Assembly: GCA_045649855.1 (NCBI GenBank)
Contig: JAZRQN010000004.1
Coordinates: 1-11,781, forward strand
Length of the DNA stretch: 11,781 nucleotides
Reading direction: 5' to 3'
Source: URNF01 sp045649855
GTDB taxonomy: Bacteria; Bacillota; Clostridia; Oscillospirales; Acutalibacteraceae
The translations under genes and the position numbers were made by a program. The notes under the pieces were generated by a model, which made no database searches, had not been told where the DNA came from, and was given only the letters and a program-made list of their open reading frames with translations. Shown in pieces: positions 1-6,059 of the stretch; position 1 is the stretch's first letter, and each line of letters starts with the position of its first letter.

Positions 1-155
1 GCTTTGCACCCCAGCAGACTATTGAGTTTGCGGTTGCGGCAAGCTGCCTGAAACACACGATTGAAGGCGACTTCAACCAGGTTTCCGTTGCCGAAGTGCA
101 AAATCTCGCAGGCGGCGACGGTTCCGGTCGCGTACAGCGCTGTTTGAACATTTAG
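1..155 (+). CDS. PfkB-family sugar kinase, C-terminal end (2-keto-3-deoxygluconate kinase-like), partial
   Basis: The reading frame enters at base 3 and gives the last 50 residues of a protein, ending at a TAG. The tail contains a stretch reading FAVAASCLKHTIEGDFN, followed by VSVAEV and GGDGSGRVQR. This is the characteristic C-terminal end of Firmicute carbohydrate kinases annotated as 2-dehydro-3-deoxygluconokinase (ribokinase/PfkB fold). Such enzymes phosphorylate KDG in the cytoplasm during hexuronate breakdown. The catalytic Asp and the substrate-binding domain lie outside the window, so substrate specificity cannot be checked. A terminator follows within a few bases, so this is the last gene of its transcript. 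Family assignment is fairly secure; the exact sugar is not. Confidence 0.7.
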   Translation, partial: FAPQQTIEFAVAASCLKHTIEGDFNQVSVAEVQNLAGGDGSGRVQRCLNI

Positions 156-160
156 AAGCC

Positions 161-193
161 CTGTCAAGCCAAAGTGCTTGACAGTCCTTTTTT
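161..193 (+). terminator. Intrinsic terminator of the sugar kinase transcript
   Basis: A 9-bp perfect stem (CTGTCAAGC at 161-169 pairing with GCTTGACAG at 176-184) with a 6-base loop is followed by a T-rich tail at 185-193. It starts five bases after the kinase stop codon. Confidence 0.85.
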
Positions 194-256
194 GTCTTGT
201 CCGCCGTTCTTATCTCCCCAAAACGTTCATATTGTGTGGTGAATGGGGGAGTATAT

Positions 257-877
257 GTGCGTGAATGGATCATCAATGTGATGAACGCGTGGGGATACGG
301 CGGCGTGGTGTTTTTAATTGCGGTGGAGAATGTGTTTCCGCCCATCCCGTCGGAAGTGATCTTGACGTTCGGGGGATTTATGACCACCTGCACCGATATG
401 CAGTTGTGGTGGGTGGTATTGGCGGCGACGGCAGGTTCGCTGATTGGTGCAATCGTGCTATATGCCGTCGGGCGATTACTCGGTGCGAACCGCGTGATGC
501 AGTTGCTGGACGGTCGGGTGGGGAAGATTTTGCATTTTCGTCGCGCAGACGTGGAGCGTGCGATGGAGTGGTTTGAACAGCGCGGCGCATCCGCGGTACT
601 GGTGTGTCGATGCGTGCCGATCGTACGCAGTTTGATTTCCGTTCCGGCAGGTATGGCAAATATGCAGTTGATACCGTTTGTGTTGCTGACCACCGTGGGG
701 TCTTTTGTCTGGAATACGGCGTTGGTGATGCTGGGAGCACTTGCGGGGAATTCTTGGGAGAGCATCGCGGCGACGTTTGGTGCGTATTCGGATGTGGTGA
801 TGATGGTGATTTTGGCGCTCACTCCGGTGGCAACTATGTATATGCTGTATCGTAAACGGAAGCAAAAACTGCGATAA
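257..877 (+). CDS. DedA family (SNARE-associated/VTT) membrane protein
   Basis: A 206-residue integral membrane protein of the DedA/VTT family. Members are flippases or transporters linked to phospholipid (undecaprenyl-phosphate or phosphatidylethanolamine type) translocation and membrane homeostasis. Near the N-terminus is the family signature ENVFPPIPSE (residues 24-33), and about residue 140 the arginine-containing RCVPIVRS...PAG signature, both tied to function in the family. Several hydrophobic segments surround these re-entrant regions, and a basic tail (RKRKQK) ends the protein. I chose the GTG at 257 because GGGGGAG (244-250) sits 6 bases upstream. The frame is open back to a TTG at 197, but that part has no ribosome binding site and would add non-conserved residues. 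Which lipid it handles cannot be told. Confidence 0.88.
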   Translation: MREWIINVMNAWGYGGVVFLIAVENVFPPIPSEVILTFGGFMTTCTDMQLWWVVLAATAGSLIGAIVLYAVGRLLGANRVMQLLDGRVGKILHFRRADVERAMEWFEQRGASAVLVCRCVPIVRSLISVPAGMANMQLIPFVLLTTVGSFVWNTALVMLGALAGNSWESIAATFGAYSDVVMMVILALTPVATMYMLYRKRKQKLR

Positions 878-880
878 GGC

Positions 881-909
881 TTTACATTTTCAGCGAATTC
901 GTATACAAT
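881..909 (+). promoter_or_regulatory. SigmaA-type promoter for the small membrane protein gene
   Basis: TTTACA (881-886), a 17-base spacer and TACAAT (904-909) form a near-consensus vegetative promoter 37 bases before the next start codon. It begins four bases after the DedA stop, so the downstream gene can be transcribed independently. Confidence 0.75.
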
Positions 910-946
910 AGGACAAGAATTTGGATAGGCGGAAAGTGAGAACGAT

Positions 947-1321
947 ATGAATATGAAGAAAAAGCGTAAGCGTATTCGGATGATCCTGACCTGCTGTGGA
1001 TTGTTGTTGGCGGTATACTATTTATTGCCGTTGATGGGTCTGCGTCTGGAAGCGGACAAAGCGGATGCGTTCTTGAGTGTTGGTTTGTTGAACTTGGCGT
1101 ATCCTATGTATGTATATGTCAGCGCGGTTGTTCTGGGAATGAAACAAGGCTTTTGTTCTATCTACGCCGTGGCGGTGGGACTGTTGTTTTTCCCGACCTT
1201 GCTGGTGTATTTCGGCTCTGCCTCGTGGCCTGCAGGACTGGCGTATGCATGCATTGCTTTGGTTGGCAACTTGATGGGATGGGGCGTTCGCTCAATTACC
1301 AAACGTATGAAAGAAAATTGA
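947..1321 (+). CDS. Small membrane protein of unknown function (about 4 TM segments)
   Basis: A 124-residue protein I do not recognise. It starts with a strongly basic stretch (MKKKRKRIR) and then has about four hydrophobic segments, near residues 11-32, 48-65, 70-90 and 94-116. The C-terminus is basic (TKRMKEN), so both ends are probably cytoplasmic. The single acidic cluster (EADKAD, residues 35-40) would lie in the first loop. GGAAAGTGAG (931-940) precedes the ATG at 947; a second in-frame ATG at 953 is an equally plausible start. It has its own sigmaA-type promoter and its own terminator, so it is a monocistronic unit. It is not a transporter family I can name. Reality as a gene is well supported by the signals; function is unknown. 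Confidence 0.75.
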   Translation: MNMKKKRKRIRMILTCCGLLLAVYYLLPLMGLRLEADKADAFLSVGLLNLAYPMYVYVSAVVLGMKQGFCSIYAVAVGLLFFPTLLVYFGSASWPAGLAYACIALVGNLMGWGVRSITKRMKEN

Positions 1322-1330
1322 CAGAAAATA

Positions 1331-1368
1331 AAAAACGTGTTTGCGGATGTCTGCAAACACGTTTTTTT
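1331..1368 (+). terminator. Intrinsic terminator after the small membrane protein gene
   Basis: CGTGTTTGC (1336-1344) pairs with GCAAACACG (1353-1361) around an 8-base loop. The stem is preceded by an A-run and followed by seven T residues, so the hairpin can extend through A-T pairs. It lies 9 bases after the stop codon. Confidence 0.9.
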
Positions 1369-1397
1369 GCATATTTTAGGACTTTGCGTGTACACTA
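1369..1397 (+). promoter_or_regulatory. Possible sigmaG-like promoter of spoVAC
   Basis: GCATA (1369-1373) fits the sigmaG -35 element (GHATR). TACACTA (1391-1397) keeps part of the -10 element (CATNHTA) with two mismatches, at 17 rather than 18 bases spacing. In Bacillus, spoVA genes are transcribed in the forespore by sigmaG, so a promoter of this type is expected here. The match is imperfect and partly prior-driven. It begins immediately at the end of the upstream terminator. Confidence 0.4.
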
Positions 1398-1417
1398 AAG
1401 CGCGTGGAGGGATCGAT

Positions 1418-1861
1418 ATGGAGATCAGCGGACAGGAATATAAACGAATGCAAAAATCAGCGGCGCCCAAATCGCCGACGTATAAGAATTGTATATGCGC
1501 ATTTTTGATCGGCGGTCTGATTTGTACGATTGGGGAAGTCATCATACAGTTGTCGCAAAAGGGCGGTATGTCGGAGGAAGTGTCCCGTATGCTGTGCTCT
1601 ATGTCGCTGATTGCATTGAGCGTGTTGCTGACCGTTTTAAAGGTGTATGACAACATCGCCAAACACGCAGGCGCAGGTACGTTGGTCCCCATTACGGGGT
1701 TTGCCAACTCCATTGCCGCCGCGGCGGTCGAATTCAAAAGCGAGGGCTTTGTGCTCGGTATGGCGGCAAAAATGTTCATCATTGCAGGCCCTGTCATCGT
1801 CTACGGCACAGTTGCATCGGTTGTTTATGGAATTATCTATTGGATAACAACTTTATTCTAA
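1418..1861 (+). CDS. spoVAC: Stage V sporulation protein AC
   Basis: A 147-residue inner-membrane protein of the SpoVAC/SpoVAEb family. SpoVAC is part of the channel that moves dipicolinic acid into the forming spore and releases it at germination. The middle carries the diagnostic block GAGTLVPITGFANS (residues 85-98), then SEGFVLGMAAKMF (108-120) and AGPVIVYG (123-130). These match SpoVAC rather than SpoVAEb. Hydrophobic segments lie near 26-46, 60-75, 110-130 and 132-147. The ATG at 1418 follows GGAGGGAT with good spacing; the frame is open further upstream, but that part reads back into the preceding terminator. The usual partners spoVAD and spoVAE do not follow, and a terminator comes straight after the stop. 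The last 39 codons recur at 7044-7163, at the far side of the AraC operon block. Confidence 0.93.
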   Translation: MEISGQEYKRMQKSAAPKSPTYKNCICAFLIGGLICTIGEVIIQLSQKGGMSEEVSRMLCSMSLIALSVLLTVLKVYDNIAKHAGAGTLVPITGFANSIAAAAVEFKSEGFVLGMAAKMFIIAGPVIVYGTVASVVYGIIYWITTLF

Positions 1862-1874
1862 CACAAAAGGCTTG
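1742..1874. repeat. Left direct repeat: 3' end of spoVAC plus start of its terminator
   Basis: Bases 1742-1851 are identical to 7044-7153 (110 bases at an offset of 5302). After a few mismatches in the last codons (ACTTTATTCTAA here, ACCATCTTCTAA there), matching resumes through ACAAAAGGCTTG at 1863-1874. This copy is the 3' end of the full-length spoVAC gene. Together with the right copy it brackets the AraC-regulator/five-enzyme block. Confidence 0.95.
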
Positions 1875-1895
1875 AGCGATTCGCTCAAGCCTTTT
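1865..1895. terminator. Bidirectional terminator between spoVAC and the convergent AraC gene
   Basis: AAAAGGCTTGAGCG (1865-1878) pairs with CGCTCAAGCCTTTT (1882-1895), a 14-bp stem with a 3-base loop. The A-run and T-run flanks let it work in both directions. The right arm overlaps the stop codon of the convergent AraC-family gene by two bases. Confidence 0.9.
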
Positions 1896-2649
1896 AAATT
1901 TCGTATACCTTGTTTTTGGACACGTATGCGGTTGGGGTAAGGGATGTTTTTTGTTTAAAAATTCTGCAGAAATGGTACACACTTGAAAAACCGCATTCCT
2001 CAGCAATTTCCGTTACGGTTTTAGAAGAGCTGATCAACAATTGCTTTGCCGTTTTTATGCGAAGGTCAAGTATATATTGTTTAGGTGTTACCCCAAGATG
2101 GGAAGCAAACAGCTTGCGCAGATATATTTCGCTGATCCCCATTTTTCGTGCCAAAAAAACATTTGTCATATTAGTGTTAGAAATGTGTGTTTGTATATAG
2201 CTTATGATGGCAGATAATGGGTTGTTGGATTGCTCGGCATCCAATTTTTCTAAAATACCATAAAGCAGTTGGAATTGCTTTAAATTTTTATTTTCGTGAA
2301 GAAAACAGTTGAGCAGAGACTGAAAGTCTTTGATGTATTGCGTGGAATCCGTGATGGGCAATACCGTGATTTTGTCAACATCTAAATTCGTACATTCAAA
2401 ATTGATAACAGGAAATAGACCTTCCTTATCACCGTATAGTTTGTACGTGGAATTTTTTGGTAAAATTACCGCATTAGAAGAATTGGAAACGTACATCTTT
2501 CCGTTTTGCGTATACGTAATCTGACCGCTGATACAAAAAGACAAACCGAAACAATAGCGATTTTCGACAGAGAGTCGTCTGCCTTTTTCAGAGAATACGG
2601 TCCCCGGCTTATAAATTTTGGAGATGACTGTGTGTTCGAATATGCTCAT
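1894..2649 (-). CDS. AraC-family transcriptional regulator
   Basis: A cytoplasmic regulator with an N-terminal beta-rich, cupin-like ligand-sensing region followed by a C-terminal AraC/XylS double helix-turn-helix. In the 251-residue form the two HTH units lie at about residues 162-183 (FLARKMGISEIYLRKLF) and 212-233 (VTEIAEECGFSSVYHFCRIF), followed by the usual LTPTAY end. I prefer the ATG at 2649 over the ATG at 2667 for two reasons. GGTGAT, which matches the 3' part of the full Shine-Dalgarno sequence, sits 4 bases before it. The 2667 ATG overlaps the predicted -10 element and has no ribosome binding site. The gene is divergent from the SDR-led operon, across a short shared intergenic region, which suggests it senses a pathway metabolite and controls that operon. 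The ligand cannot be inferred. Confidence 0.92.
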   Translation of the reverse strand: MSIFEHTVISKIYKPGTVFSEKGRRLSVENRYCFGLSFCISGQITYTQNGKMYVSNSSNAVILPKNSTYKLYGDKEGLFPVINFECTNLDVDKITVLPITDSTQYIKDFQSLLNCFLHENKNLKQFQLLYGILEKLDAEQSNNPLSAIISYIQTHISNTNMTNVFLARKMGISEIYLRKLFASHLGVTPKQYILDLRIKTAKQLLISSSKTVTEIAEECGFSSVYHFCRIFKQKTSLTPTAYVSKNKVYEI

Positions 2650-2665
2650 TCCTATCACCGATTCC

Positions 2666-2693
2666 ATTGTAATACTTTGATTAAAAAAATCAA
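2666..2693 (-). promoter_or_regulatory. SigmaA-type promoter of the AraC gene with overlapping inverted repeat
   Basis: On the - strand, TTGATT (2693-2688), a 16-base spacer and TACAAT (2671-2666) form a promoter. The -35 hexamer is one arm of an inverted repeat, TTGATT-5-AATCAA (2677-2693). A dimeric regulator bound there would block the promoter, so autoregulation is possible, though the regulator is not identified. Confidence 0.55.
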
Positions 2694-2728
2694 GTGTAAA
2701 CCAATAAAAAGTATCAAAAAAGTTAAAA

Positions 2729-2742
2729 TGAAAGCGTTTTTA
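2729..2742. promoter_or_regulatory. cre-like catabolite repression site upstream of the operon
   Basis: TGAAAGCGTTTTTA matches the CcpA cre consensus TGWNANCGNTNWCA at 13 of 14 positions, with T instead of C at position 13. It overlaps the predicted -35 region of the SDR-led operon, where CcpA or a related LacI-family regulator would repress transcription. This fits a catabolic operon switched off by preferred sugars. It is a sequence match only. Confidence 0.55.
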
Positions 2743-2764
2743 CTATTGCGCAAGGTTGTATAAT
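2737..2764 (+). promoter_or_regulatory. SigmaA-type promoter of the SDR-led operon
   Basis: A perfect -10 TATAAT lies at 2759-2764, 22 bases before the GTG start at 2787. The -35 is weak (TTTTTA at 2737-2742, 16-base spacer), as expected for a promoter needing an activator such as the divergent AraC protein. The cre-like site covers this -35. Confidence 0.6.
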
Positions 2765-2786
2765 AAAAGCAAAGGGGGAATGTTCT

Positions 2787-3551
2787 GTGAATTTTAAAGA
2801 TAAGGTGGCAATTTCAACGGGTGCGGCATCAGGCATGGGTCTTTTGTTCGCAGAGAACTGGGCGGCGCTTTACGGTGATGTTGTTATGTGCGACGTGAAT
2901 GAAACGATTCTGACCGAAAAAGTAGCAGAGATCAATGCAAAAGGAAAGGGTCAAGCTATTGGCGTAATTTGTGACGTGCGTGATTATGCACAGGTTTGTA
3001 ACGCAAGAGATACAGCTGTAAAAGCTTTTGGAAAAATTGATGTTATGGCTAATTTTGCGGGCGGTACAGCCGTAAGAATGCAAAAAGTTGACAAACAAAC
3101 ATATCCCGAATTTCCCGATGTTCCTATTGATGTATATGATTGGGGTATGGATGTCAATTTGAAAGGTCCTTTTTATTTTGCACACGCTGTATCAAAGCAG
3201 ATGCGTGAGCAGAAAAGCGGTCTGATTATCAATATCGGTTCTATTACCGGCGCGGAGGGAGATGGTTACGGTGTGGACTATCCGACCTCGAAAGCGGGAC
3301 TTATGTATGGCTTGACCAAATCCATTGCCCAGTTCGGTTCTCCGTACGGTATTCGCTGTGTTTGTGTTTCTCCCGGTCCCGTGTTGACCAGAGCAGCTAT
3401 GGCGAATATGAAAACGCTGTTGCATAGGGCTGCCGAGCCGCAGGAAATCATTGACCTTTGTCTGTTCTTGGCATCCGAAAAAGGTCAGTTTATCAACGGC
3501 GAAAACATTATGATTGATGGCGGCAGAAATGCGATGAGTAGGTGTTGGTAA
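2787..3551 (+). CDS. Short-chain dehydrogenase/reductase (SDR, classical type)
   Basis: A 254-residue cytoplasmic NAD(P)-dependent oxidoreductase that should interconvert a secondary alcohol and a ketone. All classical SDR motifs are present: the cofactor glycine motif TGAASGMG (11-18), CDV with Asp36 at the end of beta2 (suggesting NAD rather than NADP), NFAG (89-92), Asn124, Ser152, YPTSK (Tyr165, Lys169), SPGP (195-198) and the C-terminal IDGG. The start is a GTG with AGGGGG (2773-2778) 8 bases upstream. An insert of about 15 residues after the NAG motif (near 98-114) is slightly longer than in minimal SDRs and may shape the substrate pocket. It is the first gene of the operon and overlaps the next start by one base (TAATG). 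The substrate is unknown. Confidence 0.93.
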   Translation: MNFKDKVAISTGAASGMGLLFAENWAALYGDVVMCDVNETILTEKVAEINAKGKGQAIGVICDVRDYAQVCNARDTAVKAFGKIDVMANFAGGTAVRMQKVDKQTYPEFPDVPIDVYDWGMDVNLKGPFYFAHAVSKQMREQKSGLIINIGSITGAEGDGYGVDYPTSKAGLMYGLTKSIAQFGSPYGIRCVCVSPGPVLTRAAMANMKTLLHRAAEPQEIIDLCLFLASEKGQFINGENIMIDGGRNAMSRCW

Positions 3552-4309
3552 TGAAAAAATCGTTTTTGGATCACGACAACCCGTTGCTCACGGTGATGCT
3601 GCAATGCGAAACACCCGAGGTGGCGATCGGCAGAATCCGCAATGCCAATATGCTTGGTGCGGATGCATACGGGTTGCAGGTGGAAACCTTGAAATCGGAA
3701 TATCATAATCCCGATACATATAAAAGAATGTTTGCCGAGATGAAAGACAGACCCTGTTATGTTACCAATTACAGGGGCGCAAACAACGCGGGCAAGACCG
3801 ATGAAGAATTGGCAGAGGGACTCATCACCCTTGCAAACAGCGGAGCGACACTTTGCGATGTGATGGGAGATCTGTTTTGTAAGCATCCCGAAGAACTGAC
3901 CGATAACGAGGAAGCTGTACAAAAACAAATTCAGCTGATTGAACAGTTGCATGAGGCGGGCGCAGAAGTGCTGATGTCGTCCCATATTTTGAAGTTTACC
4001 CCGGCGGAAAAGGTGCTGGCGGTCGCACTTGAGCAAAAGCGGCGTGGTGCGGATATTATTAAAATCGTAACGGGCGCCGATGCGATGGAACAGCAGATGG
4101 AAAATCTGCGCATCACCGATCTGTTGAAACGGGAGTTGGGTGCGCCCTTCCTATTCCTGTCGGGCGGCGAATGTTCGCTTCATCGTCGCTTGGGAATCAA
4201 GCTCGGCTGCTGTATGGTGCTGTGCGTATATGAGCACGATGCGTTGTCTACACCGATGCAACCCCTTTTGCGTGTTATGAAGACGGTGCGGGACGAAATT
4301 GATTTTTAA
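3551..4309 (+). CDS. Type I 3-dehydroquinase-like Schiff-base enzyme
   Basis: A 252-residue protein, the same length as E. coli AroD, with the type I 3-dehydroquinate dehydratase (class I aldolase-like TIM barrel) pattern. By hand alignment, the Schiff-base lysine is Lys171 (IIKIVTGADA) and the catalytic His is His145 (MSSHILKFTP). The substrate-binding Arg of the SR motif is Arg213 (SLHRRLG) and the late SAPGQ motif appears as STPMQ (233-237). Other canonical positions differ: the EWR motif reads ETL (45-47), losing an Arg, and the position of Glu86 in TxRxxxEGG appears as Asn79. It could be a diverged dehydroquinase or an enzyme using the same imine chemistry on another keto compound. Its setting in a catabolic operon, away from shikimate genes, favours the latter. 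The ATG overlaps the SDR stop codon, implying coupled translation. Confidence 0.82.
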   Translation: MKKSFLDHDNPLLTVMLQCETPEVAIGRIRNANMLGADAYGLQVETLKSEYHNPDTYKRMFAEMKDRPCYVTNYRGANNAGKTDEELAEGLITLANSGATLCDVMGDLFCKHPEELTDNEEAVQKQIQLIEQLHEAGAEVLMSSHILKFTPAEKVLAVALEQKRRGADIIKIVTGADAMEQQMENLRITDLLKRELGAPFLFLSGGECSLHRRLGIKLGCCMVLCVYEHDALSTPMQPLLRVMKTVRDEIDF

Positions 4310-4327
4310 AAAATGATTTTGCGTCTT

Positions 4328-4343
4328 ATGCCGTATTCGGCAT
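4328..4343 (+). other. Small intergenic hairpin
   Basis: ATGCCG (4328-4333) and CGGCAT (4338-4343) form a 6-bp stem with a 4-base loop in the 71-base gap between the dehydroquinase-like gene and the oxidoreductase gene. No T-run follows, so it is a poor terminator. It may be an RNA processing or stabilising element, or chance. Composition changes sharply across this gap. Confidence 0.3.
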
Positions 4344-4380
4344 GGTAGCTATTTGTTCGGTTTGATTGGAGAAAAGTATA

Positions 4381-5382
4381 ATGAGGAAAATTAAAATTGC
4401 TCAAATAGGCGTAAATACCAATAGTCATTCAAATGAAATTTTCGGAAGCTTAAAAAAACAAAATGATATTTTTGAAATTGTCGGGTCTGTTTTGCCTGAA
4501 AACGAGAAAGAAAGAATTTCCAAAAAACTCAGCGGATTAGATGGATATAACGAGTTGACTTTGGAAGATGTTTTAAATCATCCCGAAATTGAAGCCATAA
4601 CCATAGAAACCGACGAAATATATTTAACAAAGTATGCATTGCTTGCGGCGAAAGCAGGTAAACATATTCATATGGAAAAGCCGGGTGGTATTGAACTTGC
4701 GGATTTTGAGGAACTTGTTTCTGTTATGAAAAACACGGGCAAGGTTTTTCATACGGGATACATGTATCGATACAATCCGTACATACAAGAATTGCTCACT
4801 CAAATAGAAAACGGGGAATTAGGCGATATCATCAGTGTTGAGGCGCAAATGAATTGTATTCATCCGGCTGCTACACGCCAATGGCTTGAAAACCTACCGG
4901 GTGGTATGATGTTTTATCTGGGATGTCATTTGGTGGATTTGATTTTCAGAATACAAGGGAAACCCAAGAGAATACTTCCTTTGAATACATGTTCAGGTCT
5001 TGACGGTGTTACTGCAAAGGATTTTGGGTTTACGGTTTTTGAATATGAAAACGGTATATCTTTTGCAAAAACTACCGCTGTAGAACACGGTGGTTTTGAA
5101 AGACGACAGCTGGTGGTTAATGGAACGAAAGCCACGGTTGAATTGAATCCGCTTGAGTGGTACTTGCCTGGTGGCGGAGAGTTGCAAACCGGTCGATGTG
5201 TTCGTGCTTCAATCAAGTGGAATGAGAAAACCGAAAAAGAGTTTTCGGCCCCGTGTGACAGATACGATACTATGATGAAATCTTTTGCCGCGTATGTAAG
5301 AGGTGAAAAGGAAAATCCGTATACACTGGATTATGAATTAGAACTTTATAAAACCGTATTAAAGGCTTGTGGAAAATCATGA
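4381..5382 (+). CDS. Gfo/Idh/MocA family oxidoreductase
   Basis: A 333-residue protein with an N-terminal Rossmann domain (about 1-122) and a C-terminal alpha/beta domain. Family features are the EKPGG motif (99-103, containing the conserved catalytic Lys100), GYMYRYNP (126-133) and the LGCHLVDL motif (180-187, His183). Members typically oxidise or reduce sugars and polyols such as inositol, glucose and their keto forms with NAD(P). Two oddities stand out. The nucleotide-binding glycine motif is degenerate (IGVNTNSHS instead of GxGxxG), and the usual catalytic Asp four residues before His183 is Tyr179. I chose the ATG at 4381, preceded by GGAGAAAAG; the frame is open upstream to a TTG at 4366, but that would include the ribosome binding site. 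The gene is AT-rich compared with the gene before it. It overlaps the next gene by four bases (ATGA). Confidence 0.88.
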   Translation: MRKIKIAQIGVNTNSHSNEIFGSLKKQNDIFEIVGSVLPENEKERISKKLSGLDGYNELTLEDVLNHPEIEAITIETDEIYLTKYALLAAKAGKHIHMEKPGGIELADFEELVSVMKNTGKVFHTGYMYRYNPYIQELLTQIENGELGDIISVEAQMNCIHPAATRQWLENLPGGMMFYLGCHLVDLIFRIQGKPKRILPLNTCSGLDGVTAKDFGFTVFEYENGISFAKTTAVEHGGFERRQLVVNGTKATVELNPLEWYLPGGGELQTGRCVRASIKWNEKTEKEFSAPCDRYDTMMKSFAAYVRGEKENPYTLDYELELYKTVLKACGKS

Positions 5383-6059
5383 GTAATTTGTCGCTGTATT
5401 GTCTGAAATATGCCGAATCAACATTACCCGAAAGTATGATTTTTGACGGCGGAAGCCGACAAAAGTGCTTACCGATTTCCTTTGCGGTGTATTTGATCGT
5501 GACGGCAGATAAAACGATTATGGTGGACGCAGGTTGCGACACGATGCCCGGCTTTGATATGCAGGATTTTTGTTCGCCGTCTGCCGTGTTGCGACAGGTG
5601 GGGATGTCGCCCGAGAATGTCACCGATGTGATTATCACCCACGCACATCACGACCATATCGAAGCGGTGAAGTATTTTAAAAATGCAGTTGTTCACATAA
5701 CTGAGCGAGAATACGAAAACGGGAAGCACTATATACCCGAAGCTATTAAGGTGCATGTTTTTGAAAACGAATACTATATAAGTCCTAACATCAAAATATT
5801 GGAATGGGCAGGACATTCAAACGGTTCTGCAATAGTGGAAATACAAACGGATGGAATAGTTCATGTGTTCGCAGGTGATGAATGTTATACCGATGCGAAT
5901 GTTGCGCAAAAATGGTGTACAGGCGTGTATTATGACAGGGAAAAAGCGGTTGCGTTTATTGAAAAGTACAGTCAGGATGGCTATCGTGTGCATACCTGCC
6001 ACGACAGTTCGTTAAAAACAGAAAGGATTGTGGGATATGAAAGCAGTTTTGGTGAATGA
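5379..6059 (+). CDS. Metallo-beta-lactamase-fold hydrolase (AHL-lactonase-like)
   Basis: A 226-residue cytoplasmic protein with no signal peptide and a complete dinuclear metal site. HAHHDH is at 88-93 (His88, His90, Asp92, His93), His146 is in GHSNGS, Asp167 in AGDECY, and His208 in CHDSS. This spacing resembles the N-acyl-homoserine lactonase/AttM-like branch of the superfamily, which hydrolyses lactones and related esters. In this operon a sugar-type or carbocyclic lactone made by the neighbouring dehydrogenases is a more likely substrate than a quorum signal, but that is inference. The ATG at 5379 overlaps the previous stop as ATGA, implying coupling. The gene runs 23 bases into the next coding region. 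Codon use shifts from GC-richer to AT-richer around base 5690. Confidence 0.85.
   Translation: MSNLSLYCLKYAESTLPESMIFDGGSRQKCLPISFAVYLIVTADKTIMVDAGCDTMPGFDMQDFCSPSAVLRQVGMSPENVTDVIITHAHHDHIEAVKYFKNAVVHITEREYENGKHYIPEAIKVHVFENEYYISPNIKILEWAGHSNGSAIVEIQTDGIVHVFAGDECYTDANVAQKWCTGVYYDREKAVAFIEKYSQDGYRVHTCHDSSLKTERIVGYESSFGE

Noticed and set aside
73..865. Long open frames on the opposite strand of the DedA gene
   Set aside because: They mirror the DedA coding region, have no ribosome binding sites, and give low-complexity Ser/Thr/His-rich translations.
3551..4309. Calling this gene aroD of the shikimate pathway
   Set aside because: Canonical binding residues differ and no other shikimate gene is near, so the specific symbol is not justified.
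4328..4343. Terminator between the dehydroquinase-like and Gfo/Idh genes
   Set aside because: The stem is only 6 bp and is not followed by a T-run, so termination is not supported; the operon is treated as continuous.
5379..6059. Calling the MBL-fold protein a quorum-quenching lactonase or a beta-lactamase
   Set aside because: The metal site is shared by many hydrolases, and its position inside a metabolic operon argues for a pathway role; no signal peptide for a periplasmic or secreted enzyme is present.
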